Positions 22,662-34,439 of a stretch of DNA of 64,000 bases are shown in pieces. Each line of letters starts with the position of its first letter. The stretch's first letter is position 1. Below the pieces are notes generated by a model. It ran no database searches and had not been told where the DNA came from. It saw nothing but the letters and a program-made list of their open reading frames with translations. The position numbers and the translations under genes are program-made. The DNA comes from Siphonodentalium dalli (taxonomy: Eukaryota; Mollusca; Scaphopoda; Gadilida; Siphonodentaliidae): positions 22,324,991 to 22,388,990 of the forward strand of contig CP136061.1 in assembly GCA_032622095.1 (NCBI GenBank), read 5' to 3'.

Positions 22662-23403
22662 GTAGTGTAGTAGAAAGTAAGATAGAAGAACGGAACATAA
22701 GGATACAAAGAAGTAAGCAGAATAATGAAATAACCTTGTTAACGATTCATTCAAGATAGACTATACAAAAGATTTCAAATGAATCTTAGGATTTAGTTAT
22801 GTATTAGACGAGAAAGCGAACACAGTGGTGCAATTAAGAGGAGTGTATCTGTACAATACACCACAGGGTGCGTAGGGTCAATAAAATGCGTTTCATGGCA
22901 TTGCACAACCCTGTAGTGTCCTCCATTTTTATGAATGTACTATAGCCTCTCTTCAAATGAATTGAAGCGAAACGTTTACATTACACGCTAGATAAAGAAT
23001 GAACGAACTATGGAAGACCAACCGAAACATAATTTCAATTAACAAATGTTGTCGGTTACTGAGTTAGCATTTGAACAATTCGAGACTTTCGCTCTTAAAG
23101 AACATCCGTTGTGTATGTATTGTATGAGTCCAGTGTTCTCAGTAGCGACACTGACAATAGCCTGTTCCGGTGATAATGTCGGGCATGATATAACTTTTTT
23201 CTTCCCAGAAAATTACAGTCTTCAGTCGTGAGTTGTAATCGTGACCCGATGTGACCTTTCGAAATTTCACGACGGCGTTTGGGCATTTCCGTACCGTACT
23301 TATTCGCACAAAAACTTGGAAGACTTTGTTTAAAAAAAATAAAAATAATCTCATATGTCTCTAACAGTGTTACATCAAACCTCTGTATACGTATTGACCA
23401 GAC
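22661..23403. other. no gene seen
   Basis: Unique-looking sequence. The overlapping short frames at 23046-23354 carry no recognised motif. Confidence 0.4.
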
Positions 23404-24016
23404 CTATACTACACCTGGTCAAGTGGTCCTGTTAGTCTGTTATGCTGTTTGTGGTCCTGCTGAATTGCTATGATGCTGGTAGGGCAAACTGATGCTGTTA
23501 CGAAAAAGTCACGTTCTTTTTCCTTAAGTTGTAATTTTCATGGTGTTTGACTAAGCCGAACGATTTGAGAAAAAGCCAGTGTCCGTATTAAACATTCAAG
23601 GGCATATATTTATAAAAAAAAAACAATGGCTGCGCGGGTGTTTGCAAAACGATGTGAATAGCCATCTTGATTATAGTCGATCGATTTGCAACAACTAATA
23701 CAACCAATATTTAAACATTTCGCATTATATATGTTTTTGAAAACGTATGTTTTTACTGGATATGTTCCGCCCCCCTGGATATGTTCCGCCCCTGGATATG
23801 TTCCGCCCCCGGATATTTTCCGCCCCCCCCCCTGGATATGTTCCGCCCCCCCTGGATATGTTCCGCCCCCCCCTGGATATGATCCGCCCCTGGATATGTT
23901 CAGATTATTCAAACACCGCGAAAGCGACCAAATAACTGTAATTGTTCTCAACAGCATCAGTTTGCCCCCACCAGTATCATAATACATTAGCAGGACCCCT
24001 TGACCAGGGGTGTATA
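23404..24016. mobile_element. foldback element with internal C-rich minisatellite
   Basis: The left arm (23404-23500; ACACCTGGTCAAGTGGTCCTG and TGATGCTGGTAGGGCAAAC) is inverted at 23943-24016. The same arm sequence appears at 27530-27610 and as the arms of 57154-57666, so this is a family. Confidence 0.7.
23757..23905. repeat. 18-20-bp tandem repeat GGATATGTTCCGCCCC
   Basis: About eight units with a variable C run. Proline-rich frames on + and glycine-rich frames on - are repeat artefacts. Confidence 0.93.
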
Positions 24017-24139
24017 CGGCTCCCTTCAAACTTATAGTCTGTGTAATTCGAGACATGAGGAAAATAAGTCATTTTAAAATTGACAAGAGGTTGCGCCTCG
24101 GTGCTGGCACCCCCCCCACACACGGTGACCAAATGGAAA

Positions 24140-24615
24140 CATTGACAATACACAAAGAAGGATAACTCTCGAGCAGAACATGCAAACAAAGTTATTGGAT
24201 ACTCTTTTGAACGTATTTATGAAGGCGAACCTCCATACGAAATTTCATCCGATAACCCAGGGCTGAGATATCTACTAGTAGGGACAAAATATTTCCAGAT
24301 AATCAAAGAAGAATAACTCTAGAAAGGAAATGTTAACAACATCATCTTTTGACAGCAGTCATGGTGGCGAACCTCCATACAAAATTTCAATTAGATCTAG
24401 TGAACTATGGCTGAGATATCCGCGGATGGACAGAAATAAACCCACCAAGGTTACCAGATAAACAAAGAAAGATAACTCTAGAACGGAAAATAGAACCACG
24501 TTATTTGCCTCTCTTTTGAAAGCAGTTACGATGGCGAACATCCATACCAAATTTAATTAAGATATGATAACCCATGGTTGATATATCTGCGCGGACCAAC
24601 GGACGGACGGACAAA
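24140..24615. repeat. about 150-bp tandem repeat, three units
   Basis: Each unit contains AAAGAAGGATAACTCT, then GGCGAACCTCCATAC, then GGCTGAGATATC; starts are near 24150, 24300 and 24450. It ends in a GGACGGACGGACAAA run, like the insertion at 16715-17305. Confidence 0.75.
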
Positions 24616-25194
24616 ACAAAACAGGGAGACGCGTGTTTTTGCATAAATCCAGCCACAAACGGCAAGGGATTTTCAACAAAGAATTTCTTTGGATCTTTCT
24701 GGTGAAAACTCTTTAATTTCACCTCTCATCATCTTCATTGTATATAGAATCTGACCAATTATTAAGATGGATTTTAATACATTTGAGAGGTTGAAAATAT
24801 TGCTTTCTTTGTTTGTCCCTTTCGATACCAATAAATGCTCGAATAATTCAAAATTTCACACAACACTCCAAAAACCAAATAACTTATTGCCTTGGCTCTA
24901 TGTGAGGGGGCTTCATGTATATCATAATGTTCAGTTAAATTTTAACTTGTATAATATAGCAACATATCCCCATATATCATAAGGATGAACAAAGCAGTCA
25001 CACATATTCCAGCCCAATCAAAACATGTTGATATGCAGTGTGGTCAGGGAGCAATCAACTGGAATTAGGCCACAGTGTTAAGAGATATGGTGGTCAGCTT
25101 TAACTTGGTTTTATGAACCCATGACTCAGAACTATTCTCAATCCAATGTTTCATTGAGCGACAGTTATGACATGAACATTCTCAAATATAGAAA
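24616..25194. other. no gene seen
   Basis: AT-rich sequence without recognised repeats or coding motifs. Confidence 0.4.
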
Positions 25195-25550
25195 ACTAGC
25201 TGGTGTGCCCGACTTCGTCCGGGCTATTTATGGATTTCTTTGAAAAAAAACTATTCGGTCAGCACAGAAACATGCCTATATGAGCGTATATGAGCGAGGT
25301 CAGGGACACGGTCGCACGTGAAATTGGATCCGCCCATGTTGTTCCCGGGATCAAAGTGGGCCGACATACCAAATTTGAGTCGGATCTGTCAAGGTCCAGA
25401 AACATGCCGATATGAGCGAGGTCAAGGTCAAGGACACGGTCGCACGTAAAATTGGACCCGCCCATATTGTTCCCGGGATCAAAGTAGGCCTACATACACA
25501 ATTTTAGTCCGATCGGTCGAGCTGTTTTCGAGTCTATAAGACACACATAT
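25195..25550. mobile_element. dispersed repeat with duplicated core
   Basis: Starts CTAGCTGGTGTGCCCGACTT. The core GACACGGTCGCACGTRAAAT to GATCAAAGTRGGCC occurs twice (25305-25375 and 25434-25492). Ends TCGAGTCTATAAGACACACA. Related in its end to 15001-15345. Confidence 0.6.
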
Positions 25551-25617
25551 ACATACATAAAGAAGTACCAAAATATATAATAGATTATTTATGGGTATTG
25601 AAAATAATCATTAAATT

Positions 25618-26020
25618 TCATAATCAAGAAAAATTCAGTCCCCTCTCATGATCTTCAGATATGATATCATTGATATATGGACTGCACTTTTGAAAAAAAC
25701 TATTTTACAGAAGTTCTTGATACCGGAAAACAGTGAAATTTTAAATATTTGTCATGTCATAAAAGTAAAGTAAATGAGGTTATAATACACAATGCGTCGA
25801 TGGTTCTTAAAATGTTGTCTTGCAATAATCGAAAGTACCAAATTTTACAAAGAAATTCTTGACAGATTTTGAGACAATCCATTTTGAAATACCAGGAAAG
25901 TTTGGCAAAACGTGCGTCTGGTCGTTGAGTCGTTGCTAACAAGTTGCTTTTGGTGTCATTTTGTCGGACAGAATATGTGGAACAACATATCCAAAATCCG
26001 CTAAAATCCGACTTGGGGGA
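25618..26020. repeat. dispersed repeat, copy 1
   Basis: Shares 25618-25790 (ATCAAGAAAAATTMAGTC ... GAAAACAGTGAAATTTTAAA) and 25800-25930 (TTGACAGATTTTGAGACAAT...) with 27365-27880, in the same order. Confidence 0.65.
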
Positions 26021-27189
26021 AATTCTCTAATTTCTGCGGTAGGTATACCAATTGATGCCAACTTCGTATAAAATTTAAATATTGACAAACAATGCTTTGT
26101 CGTAAACCATATTTGTAGAATGTCTGTCCCAAAATGACCGCCAAAAAAACCTAATGAAAACCAAAAGCGTTAGAATTATTCGAGGAATAATTATTGCCAA
26201 GTATAAGAGAAACCTTTGATCAAAGATGTACGAATTCTCTCTATTGAATCTCACGAGAGAGCCATGGAAAGCATTTTCTCATACAACGGTTAAATATGGA
26301 CTTTTGGGCGCCCAGAAACGGAAACATAACGCTGTCTTTTGTGTACTTTTGATCTTGAATCGTTTGATTATATGTGTAATTAAACATTTAAATGAGATTT
26401 AATGGGGAACATATTGATTATTTGACCTTTTTCTAGAAGCAGAAATATATGAAGTCAGAGCAGTCTGCTATAGTACAATATGAGAGATATGCATATATAG
26501 TACACGGTAAAATATGAAGATCACATTGCCCATGTCTCAAAATAGTAGGCATATCATAGTTGCCTCACAGCAGGGTGATGAAACACGAATATTTTTATCA
26601 CAAGAATGCAAGATTGTATATTATGAACGCAATTTATGAAAACACAAAGGAGTACCATGACTAATTTCAGTAAATTATAAACTTGAGTAACACTGTTTAC
26701 ATACTATGTGGCGGATACTGTGTTTTATAGCTGGAATTTATAATTGGGGATATTCATCAAAGCCACATATACGCGAAAAGTACTAGGATTATGTAACCAC
26801 ATCACTGCGTTTACTCTTTCTCCCTAATGTTACATGTAATTGCTGTTCACAACACCACAAATAGCAACATTTCGTGAATGTGCAATGCTGAAATAACAGA
26901 TTTAAACGATGATCACCTGATATTTAGCACAAGTACGTGGGTGCTATCGGTACGATATTTTCAAACAAAACGTTACTGAAAACTAATATTGTGCATTGTG
27001 AGGTAGCATATTCCAGTTGTAAAGTGGCGATTGTATTATTTTCTGTTCGTGTCACTCTATTCGCTCCTATACTCCAATTTAACACAAACAGGTATAACTG
27101 CGTAATTAATATGCCACAACATATGGTAAAATGACATATTTCGAGAACTGATGTAATATAAACAGCCATGCTGGACGCCATCTTGAATA
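26021..27189. other. no gene seen
   Basis: Unique-looking AT-rich sequence. Overlapping frames at 26924-27266 on both strands lack motifs. Confidence 0.4.
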
Positions 27190-27875
27190 ACAAAATTTCC
27201 CCAAAGCTGATTTTGACGAATTTTGGATATGTTGTTCAGTGGACATTTGAGCATGTTTTTGCCCAAATCGCCTTGTCACCAATTTGTTCTAGTTGACCAT
27301 ACATTTTGACTTCAACGACCAGAATACTCAAAATATGATAATATAATGAATACTGAAATTTCATTAATCAAGAAAAATTAAGTCATCTCTCATGATCTTC
27401 AGGCTTTTGAAAAAAAAAATAGTTTACAGAAGTTCTTGGTAGCGGAAAACAGTGAAATTTTAAATATTTTTCATGCCATAAAAGTAAAGTATATGAGGTT
27501 ATACTACCCAAGGATATCATATAGCTACTTGCTATGATGCTGGTGGCTTCTGCTGAATTGCTATGATTCTGGTGGGACAAAATGGTGCCATTAAGAAAAA
27601 GTACCGTTATTTTTCTAAAGTTGTCATATTCGTGGCCTTTGGTTAATTCGAAGAAGAGCCAATGTGTGCGTGAATTTAAGAGCATATATATTCTAAAATA
27701 TTTTAATTATGGCTGTGCCGGTTGTTGAAAAAATCTTCGGAAGATGTTTGTTCTTAAAGATTGTGTCACAATAATCGCTTGTACCAAATTTCACAAAGAA
27801 ATTCCTGACAGATTTGGAGAAAATCCATTTTGAAATACCAGGAAAATTTGGCAAAACGCGCGCGCGTCTGACCCC
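27190..27875. repeat. dispersed repeat, copy 2, with foldback arm
   Basis: 27365-27505 and 27740-27870 match 25618-25930. Between them, 27530-27700 carries one arm of the foldback family at 23404 (GCTGAATTGCTATGATTCTG). 27195-27300 matches 9095-9215. Confidence 0.6.
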
Positions 27876-28827
27876 TTAAGATAAGATAAGATAATGAATA
27901 CCGAATCGGTACTACACAAGTTCAATGTCTACAATTCATTACACTCAACCAGACAGAAGAGTTTATTATTGACAATAAAGAAAGATGGCGCCATAGCACA
28001 CAGTCTTATGTGATACTCAAATGAGATTATTACCTTATAGGTCTGTGGCATTAACCCTTTACCCAACAGAACGGCCCTGTGCCAATGCATTCTCTTATAT
28101 ATGCGAGTCGACCATAGGTCGCCTCGCATATATAAGAGAATGCATTGGCTTAACACATTAAAAATTATAAAATTGTTAAAGAATGTAAGAAAAAATGGTA
28201 AAAAGTGTTAAAAAAAGATTTTTTTAGGCCAATGCATTCTCTTATATATGCGAGGCGACCTTTGGTCGACTCGCATATATAAGAGAATGCATTGGCACAT
28301 GGCATATCTGTAACCATCACAATGTGGTCAATGAACCGGTTCCAATGATATCCATATTTGTATGGTTTTATTGAGACAGACCCAAGATAATTTAGGCAGT
28401 TGCAGCTTTATTTGGCCGGTTTTGGCCGGTTTGTTGGGTAAATGGTTAAGATAAGATAAGATAATGAATACCGAATCGGTACTACACAAGTTCAATGTCT
28501 ACAATTCATTACACTCAACCAGACAGAAGAGTTTATTATTGACAATAAAGAAAGATGGCGCCATAGCACACAGTCTTATGTGATACTCAAATGAGATTAT
28601 TACCTTATAGGTCTGTGGCATTAACCCTTTACCCAACAGAACGGCCCTGTGCCAATGCATTCTCTTATATATGCGAGTCGACCATAGGTCGCCTCGCATA
28701 TATAAGAGAATGCATTGGCTTAACACATTAAAAATTATAAAATTGTTAAAGAATGTAAGAAAAAATGGTAAAAAGTGTTAAAAAAAGATTTTTTTAGGCC
28801 AATGCATTCTCTTATATATGCGAGGTT
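27876..28827 (+). repeat. 570-bp tandem duplication including a MITE-A
   Basis: 27876-28257 and 28446-28827 are apparently identical and exactly 570 bp apart. Each begins TTAAGATAAGATAAG and runs through a flank of about 175 bp into a MITE-A. The second copy then lacks about 165 bp of the MITE's right half. Two identical 75-codon minus-strand frames (27929-28156, 28499-28726) are hairpin artefacts. Confidence 0.93.
28051..28449. mobile_element. MITE-A in duplication unit 1
   Basis: TTAA at 28051-28054 and 28446-28449; two inverted hairpins (about 28081-28149 and 28230-28297). Confidence 0.85.
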
Positions 28828-28857
28828 TTTTGGCCGGTTTGTTGGGTAAAGGGTTAA
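28621..28857. mobile_element. MITE-A in duplication unit 2, internally deleted
   Basis: TTAA at 28621-28624 and 28854-28857. The deletion runs from the middle of the right hairpin (GCGAGG) straight to TTTTTTGGCCGGTTTG. Confidence 0.83.
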
Positions 28858-29120
28858 CGCTATCTGGCTAAATACTCATTAATGAGTAGTTCATTTAGGA
28901 ATGTTCAGATAATAAGTTCAAAAATATTACCATTGGTCGTTTGTTGAACTGAACAGTTCCTATATACCATGCAGTGAATATGAATCCTTCTGAACCCGTA
29001 TTATCTTTTCGTCTGCCTGTCGTCAGCATTTATTACCTGAACATCACTCCAACTGAATAATAGACCATTCCAATGTATACTGTTATGATTGAGTGGGGAA
29101 ATCCATTTAGTATATACAAA
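28854..29120 (-). mobile_element. MITE-C, inverted orientation
   Basis: Reads TTAACGCTATCTGGCTAAATACTCATT... and ends ...GGAAATCCATTTAGTATATA, the reverse of the copies at 52149 and 62926. It shares the TTAA with the MITE-A just before it. Confidence 0.7.
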
Positions 29121-29264
29121 TGGTTACACTTATTGAATCGAGCAAGTCCAATGAAAAATCTTATTACCATTTATTTGGGGAATTGGAGAAACCACTGACA
29201 TTCTATTCTACCTTGATTACAGTTGTCCGAATATTACCTACCGAAGTGGTTATTGTCGCCACAG

Positions 29265-29580
29265 TTCGGTGTGTTGGGTACCCAGCTTTATATGAAAAGG
29301 TGTGTTGGGTACCCAGCTTTATACGAAAGGGTGTTTTTTGGGTACCCAGCTTTATACGAAAGGGTGTTTTTGGGTACCCAGCTTTGCCTTTGCTTCGTTA
29401 TCCGCGCACTTTTAATACCAGCATCTTGCATCAAATTACATGGCTCGTGGGCAATCATCTTTAAAAGTGTTATCCCTGTCCCAGATTTGCGTTTTATTGG
29501 CAACATAACGTAAATAAAGATGATAATTTCTATAACATCAGCCAATAAAGGTCAAGCTGGGTACCCAAACACCAAAATGT
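29265..29580. repeat. GGGTACCCAGCTTT repeat element
   Basis: Four direct units of about 30 bp (GGGTACCCAGCTTTATACGA type) at 29275-29388, with an inverted AGCTGGGTACCC at about 29555. Related to 4524-5043. Confidence 0.75.
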
Positions 29581-30439
29581 GTTGACCATGACCCCTTCAG
29601 TCATACTATTGGAGTAAAAGAGTTATTTCTTTTTCGAATTGTAATTGGCCCTTTTGCATGTGTTAGCTGTTGAAACATCGATGTGGTGATGGCTGTTATC
29701 GAAAGTTAATTCATTTTTAAGCATAGTCTAATATTAAAGGCCGAATTAATATTCGAACACCCAGATCACATATAAAATATATGCCACATTATATACCATT
29801 TGAAAGAGGAAGCTCCAAAACATTGTATTATCAACTTACCCTGTGTACTAAATTGTGAACATGTTGTTTATGTTGAGGTACCGATGTGTTTTCTGTGCTT
29901 AATTGTTTATCCGGACTGTACTGTAATTCTCAATATATATTATTCTCAATGAAAGGGGAATAACTTTTTCTATTTGTTTGAATTATGTTACATTCTGGGA
30001 GCAAAACTGAGGAAATGATTCTATACTTTCAGCTATGTTCTATTACTCTATGGACACCTTCTGGGACACAGACGTTCCAAATGGTGATGAATTATAGTAT
30101 TTTAATAATATCTTATGGCATAGATTGTTACTAAAACCCTATATCAAGGTACCATAATTTTTTTTATCGGTGACTCGAAAAATAAATGGGCCCTAATCAC
30201 GTATATTGTCCTATGCACCGCTCAAAGAACTTGATTTATTTATAACACTTGTTATTGGTTGACTTTACACACTTGAACATTTTGCTATTTCCTATCGGTT
30301 CGTGTAACATTCAATTTAAATTAATCCAATGATTTATTTGGATGAAGCCAACAACAGGAATATGAACCAAAAATAAAAAAATTAAACTTTTAATATTAAT
30401 ACCAACTAGACATTTCTGGACAATTAACACAAACTAAAA
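29581..30439. other. no gene seen
   Basis: AT-rich, no recognised motif. Confidence 0.4.
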
Positions 30440-30964
30440 TAAATGGATTATCTCTTTAAATAACAAATTTTAAATAGTTGCGTGGGTATAAATTAATAGA
30501 TATGAACTGAAGACCTATGTCCGGAAAAGCTTCTATCAATTAATATTGATTTTATTTCGAATATTAAATCGGGCCCGTTTCTGTTACTATTTTTAGAACC
30601 GACCATTCGGATGAGACCACATTGCGATATAGAGCACTGGGCTGTTCCTACGGCTACGCAACGAATGTCAAATGTCAAATATTGGTTGTTTGTATTGTTT
30701 TGATCCACATATATAAGCGATAATGAGTATAATTAACGTTTATTTGTGACAAAATTGCACAATATAATTTCTGGTCTCTGTTAACAGTAACCACTATTGT
30801 TCGTTAGCTGAACAAACACACCTTTTTAGACCAGAAAATATTCGAAATAAAATTAATATTAATCGATAGAAGCATTTCCGGACAGGAGTCTTCGATTCAA
30901 ATCTAATATTTTATACCCCGGTAACTATATACTACATGTTTGCAAAGAGATAATCCACCTTTAA
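30440..30964. mobile_element. foldback element with about 120-bp arms
   Basis: The left arm (30440-30570) and right arm (30840-30964) are inverted copies: GGATTATCTCTTT at the outer end, TCCGGAAAWGCTTCTATC inward, then TTTATTTCGAATATT. Non-autonomous DNA element; no coding capacity. Confidence 0.75.
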
Positions 30965-31034
30965 TGAACGTATTTAGATTGTGAAATGTGAGCATCGTCT
31001 GTATGTAAATGTAATACACGTAGCCATATCACAG

Positions 31035-31400
31035 CCTCATAGGACAACATGTCCTCTTGTAAATAGGTTCATGTTGGACCCAAATATTCATAGGTTCATA
31101 TTGGACGTATTTTATTTTGAAATAAGCCCATAATAATAAACCCATTGTGGACTTATGTCCGTTATTCCGTTGGATGGCGAGGACCACGGTAAATAATATG
31201 TTCCAGCCTGTCCTCGTAAAAATAAGCAGAATACGGGCTTATTTCATATTGAAATAGTCCCATATAGGACTGTTTTAATAACCAGCATTTAGGCCCACTT
31301 ATGGCTTATATGTCACATATAAATAATGCCAATATGAGTTTAACTCAGTCCCGTGAAATACGTTCGTTATTAGTCTATTTCCACGAGAACAGGCTGCATA
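31035..31400. repeat. dispersed repeat (AGGTTCATATTGGAC family)
   Basis: Blocks such as AGGTTCATATTGGACG, ATAAGCCCATA and TTATTTCATATTGAAATAG recur, more diverged, at 38030-38220, 55680-55780 and 56090-56210. The ends GTCCTCTTGTAAATAGG / CTATTTCCACGAGAACAGG are roughly inverted. Confidence 0.55.
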
Positions 31401-31419
31401 AGAATACTACACAACCACA

Positions 31420-32040
31420 GCTGGATACTAAACGGTAATTATTTGCTAACCGGCGTCTCGTAGTTAAACCACTTGTCCTTTAACAGTATGTGGGTTATTA
31501 TCATACATGCGAGTGTCGCAATTCATTCATTACAGCTGCGCAGTGTACATGGAAAAATCCGATAATAACAATGACGTCTACCTTTATTTTTAACCATCCA
31601 ATCGTAAAGCCAGGAAATGGGTCACATTCTAAATAAACTCAACATAATCCACATTCGGATCAAATGTCATCGGTTCTGAAGGAGGAGCCATATTCCAAAT
31701 CGTCGAATTTGATTGGTCTGCATTTATTGACTAGTGTGTCAATTTCAATGAAAACAAAATAAAACAGATGTCTGATAGTGGATTAGCGTGCATGAACTGT
31801 TGGTCGATGCGAGGAGTAGTTTACCGTTACACTTAGTTATATAGACACACATTAGACAACCGTTTTCATTCTATGTAGTCGGATATCTACATGGACTATT
31901 AACATTGTTAAAATGAGGGATTAACTGTTATATATATCGTCGAGGATAACGATTGTTACAGGGATCTGCCGAGCAGAATAGTACGCGAGCGAGTGAGATA
32001 CATTTTAATAAATTAAAAGGAAATTTACTCGGTGAGGCCA
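31420..32040 (+). promoter_or_regulatory. upstream and 5' UTR region of the phosphatase gene
   Basis: It lies directly before the start ATG. An in-frame TAA at 32014-32016 closes the frame, so the ATG at 32041 is the first possible start. A TATATATA stretch sits at about 31930, and TTGTTACAG|GG at about 31962 could be either core sequence or a 3' splice site of an upstream non-coding exon. The transcription start cannot be fixed. 31838-31935 is repeated in inverted form at 33846-33945. Confidence 0.5.
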
Positions 32041-32428
32041 ATGCCTTGTTTAGAGTGTGAAAGTTTCGACATCATGAGCGACTTCTGTAGTCCCGAAAAA
32101 CTGCTGGAAGAAATGCGGCGGCCCGAGTGTCCGATCCTAATACTGGACTGTAGGTCACAAGCAGACTTCTCGAAGTGTCATATTCGAAACGCGATCAACG
32201 TAACATTACCTTCGCTTATGATGCGACGCTTGAAAAAGGGGAACTTGAATATTTCGTGTGTTATTCAAAATAACGACGCGAAGGACCATTTTAATAAACT
32301 CTGGAAGAATAGTTTGATAGTTCTATATGACGAATGTTCAACTGACAAACTCAACAACTCGTCTTCCACCATCAGCATCTTGTCTAAACGGTTGAAACAG
32401 GAATCATGCGCTATTGCCATTTTACTGG
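32041..32428 (+). CDS. DUSP6: MAP kinase phosphatase (DUSP6/7/9 type), coding exon 1
   Basis: Encodes residues 1-129 plus the first base of codon 130. This is the non-catalytic rhodanese/CH2 domain (about 14-129) that docks ERK. It shows the fold-typical DCR at 36-38, HIRNAINV at 47-54, and the basic kinase-interaction motif RRLKKGNL at 62-69, which in MKP-3 binds the ERK common-docking site; VLYDE at 94-98 follows. The exon ends CTGG|GTGAGT, a consensus donor in phase 1, and joins exon 2 to give LLGGFSTF, matching the family. The start is the first ATG after an in-frame stop; a second Met at residue 12 is an alternative start. The encoded enzyme dephosphorylates phospho-Thr/phospho-Tyr of ERK in the cytoplasm (family knowledge). 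Which of DUSP6, 7 or 9 is meaningless before the vertebrate duplications. Confidence 0.93.
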
Positions 32429-32979
32429 GTGAGTAGGTCAGCAGTACTCGTAGAACCTCCCACGTGTATGGTGTGTTTTTATACAGGCAGCCGGTGGTCG
32501 CGTCGTAGCGCGCTCTTTTAGTTGAAACTATTCACTTCTCTGTCTTTCAATCGTACCGAGAATATATTTTGTTAAATACATTTGTTCCTTAACTCTTGAA
32601 TGAATTAGACCCAAAACTCAGGCACAGCCTATTTTATTGGGTCCAAACAGAAAAATAGACAAACAAGGACACATACAATCTAATGGTGTATATATCTTGT
32701 ATCATGGAAATTCCTAATAATCATTACGTATGAAGTCACTAAATAAGATTAAATAAAACAAGGTTGTCCTGAAAATACTATTGATGGCAATGAGTAAGAG
32801 TTTAGAGTTTAAAATGTTTCAATGTTCAATTCAAGTTGTGATGATATAATAACCATATATATTTGAATGATGCGACACAGCCACATGTATCAATAATACC
32901 GATAAATAATAGCGGTGTGTGAATATCGAATATACATGTACATTCATTACTTTTGTCAACAAACGCGATTCGCCACATA

Positions 32980-33080
32980 ACCGACCGACTATACAGTATT
33001 TATATGTATGGTACAACAATCTAGAAGGGAGAGGAGCAATGCTCTTAAGTTGAATAACTTGTGCTCCTATCCCTTTTGTA
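32980..33080 (+). mobile_element. LINE 3' tail hairpin
   Basis: The segment GGGAGAGGAGCAATGCTCTTAAG ... AACTTGTGCTCCTATCCC (about 33026-33072) corresponds to the 3' end of the LINE at 42410-42480 (GAGAGGGGCGGACTTAAG ... AACTTGTGCCCCGATCCC). Similar hairpins occur at about 50090-50145 (inverted) and 60798-60848. Confidence 0.6.
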
Positions 33081-33471
33081 ATATTACGGCATGTCACATT
33101 TCAGACTATATTTGTTAAAGCATAAAATGTTTCCATGTTATTTAAACTGGGTTCAAATAAATTACGTTCAAACAAACAAACTTGAAAATATATCGTCTGT
33201 AATATAGTTATATTATAAATATAATGTCAATTACATTGGTTATAATTAAATATCACTGACAATCTATTGTAAATGAGTATTTGTATTTGTTATTACAAAC
33301 ATCTGCTGTATTAAATGGACTTGTTGCCATCTTGTTATTTTCAGTTAAATATAAACAAATTCATTGCTAATATTAATTAAAGTAATGAGAGTACATACAT
33401 GTGCATCCCAATAAAGCTAGCCAGTCGCGCGTCATTCGCGTAATGAATTGGTAATGAATCGTGAAATGATA

Positions 33472-33830
33472 TGTGACCCGCCATATCAAATCCAGTCGTA
33501 AGTCGGGATTTTTTTTACCCTGTGCCAATGCATTCTCTTATATATGCGAGTCGACCATAGGTCGCCTCGCATATATAAGAGAATGCATTGGCCTAACAAT
33601 TTTTTATCATACAATTTTTAGGACATAAAAAAAAAAAAATCCATTACCCTGCAGGGAGCCCCACACATATATAGAAGCACATAGAAGAGTGTCGTCTGCT
33701 CATGTTTGTCTGGGGCTCTGTATGGGTGAAATTATAAAATTGTTAAAGAATAAAAGAACAAATTATTAAAATTGTAAAAAATTGTTAGGCCAATGCATTC
33801 TCTTATATATGCGAGGCGACCTATGGTACA
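33472..33830. mobile_element. MITE-D, right end lost
   Basis: TA then TGTGACCCGCCATATC at the left, first hairpin about 33528-33596, TGTCGTCTGC at 33690-33699. The second hairpin breaks off at GGCGACCTATGG, where unrelated sequence (TACATCTATGG) begins. Confidence 0.8.
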
Positions 33831-33845
33831 TCTATGGTACATCTA

Positions 33846-33945
33846 TAACAGTTAATCCCCTATTTAACGTTAATAGTTCATGTAGATATCAAACTACATA
33901 TAATGAAATCGGCTGTCTAATGTGTGTCTATAACTTACCAGATAT
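33846..33945 (-). repeat. inverted copy of the exon-1 upstream segment
   Basis: The reverse complement matches 31838-31935 with scattered differences (shared ATAGACACACATTAGACA, ATATCTACATG and GGATTAACTGTTATA). A more diverged partial repeat follows at 33955-33995. Confidence 0.75.
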
Positions 33946-34439
33946 GTAACAACTAGATATAGAGTGAAATCGACTGTCTAGTATATATGTGTCTAAATAT
34001 AATCAGATATGGTACAACTATACAGATATATACGAAATATGTCGTTTAAAATAGTGATATTATAACTATATGATTTGTTCACGCTCACTGAGTTAAGCAA
34101 ATATTAATCAACAAACAGTCATACTGAGTCCTGACATACCGTATATATTAAAATATATGTACTGTAAAAGATAGAAGAGTCTGACACCATCTTGAGTATT
34201 GACAAGTTTTGAGATCAATGTAAACAAAGTATGTATTCATTGATGATGGGACATCAATGGGACCACATATAAAGCTGATGAGTCGCATGTCAGTCACGTT
34301 TCATATATAGTACTCGTTCTTAGAGTGCATGGTACACGTTACTCTACTGTAGTGGTTGTGATGTTGGTCGGGATAATCAGATGATGGGGAATAACATGAT
34401 GGGATGGAAAGAGATGCCAGGGGAGGGAATGAAGGGAAG

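Noticed and set aside
22247-22708. Ser/Leu-rich 153-codon frame
   Set aside because: It is a GA microsatellite read on the minus strand.
23610-24056. 148-codon glycine-rich frame
   Set aside because: It reads through the GGATATGTTCCGCCCC repeat inside a foldback element.
27929-28726. Two identical 75-codon frames as a duplicated gene
   Set aside because: Identity comes from the 570-bp duplication; the frame begins in the MITE hairpin, whose translation recurs at other copies.
32032-32040. GTG start nine bases before the ATG of exon 1
   Set aside because: Nuclear genes start at ATG; the first in-frame ATG is 32041 and an in-frame stop lies at 32014.
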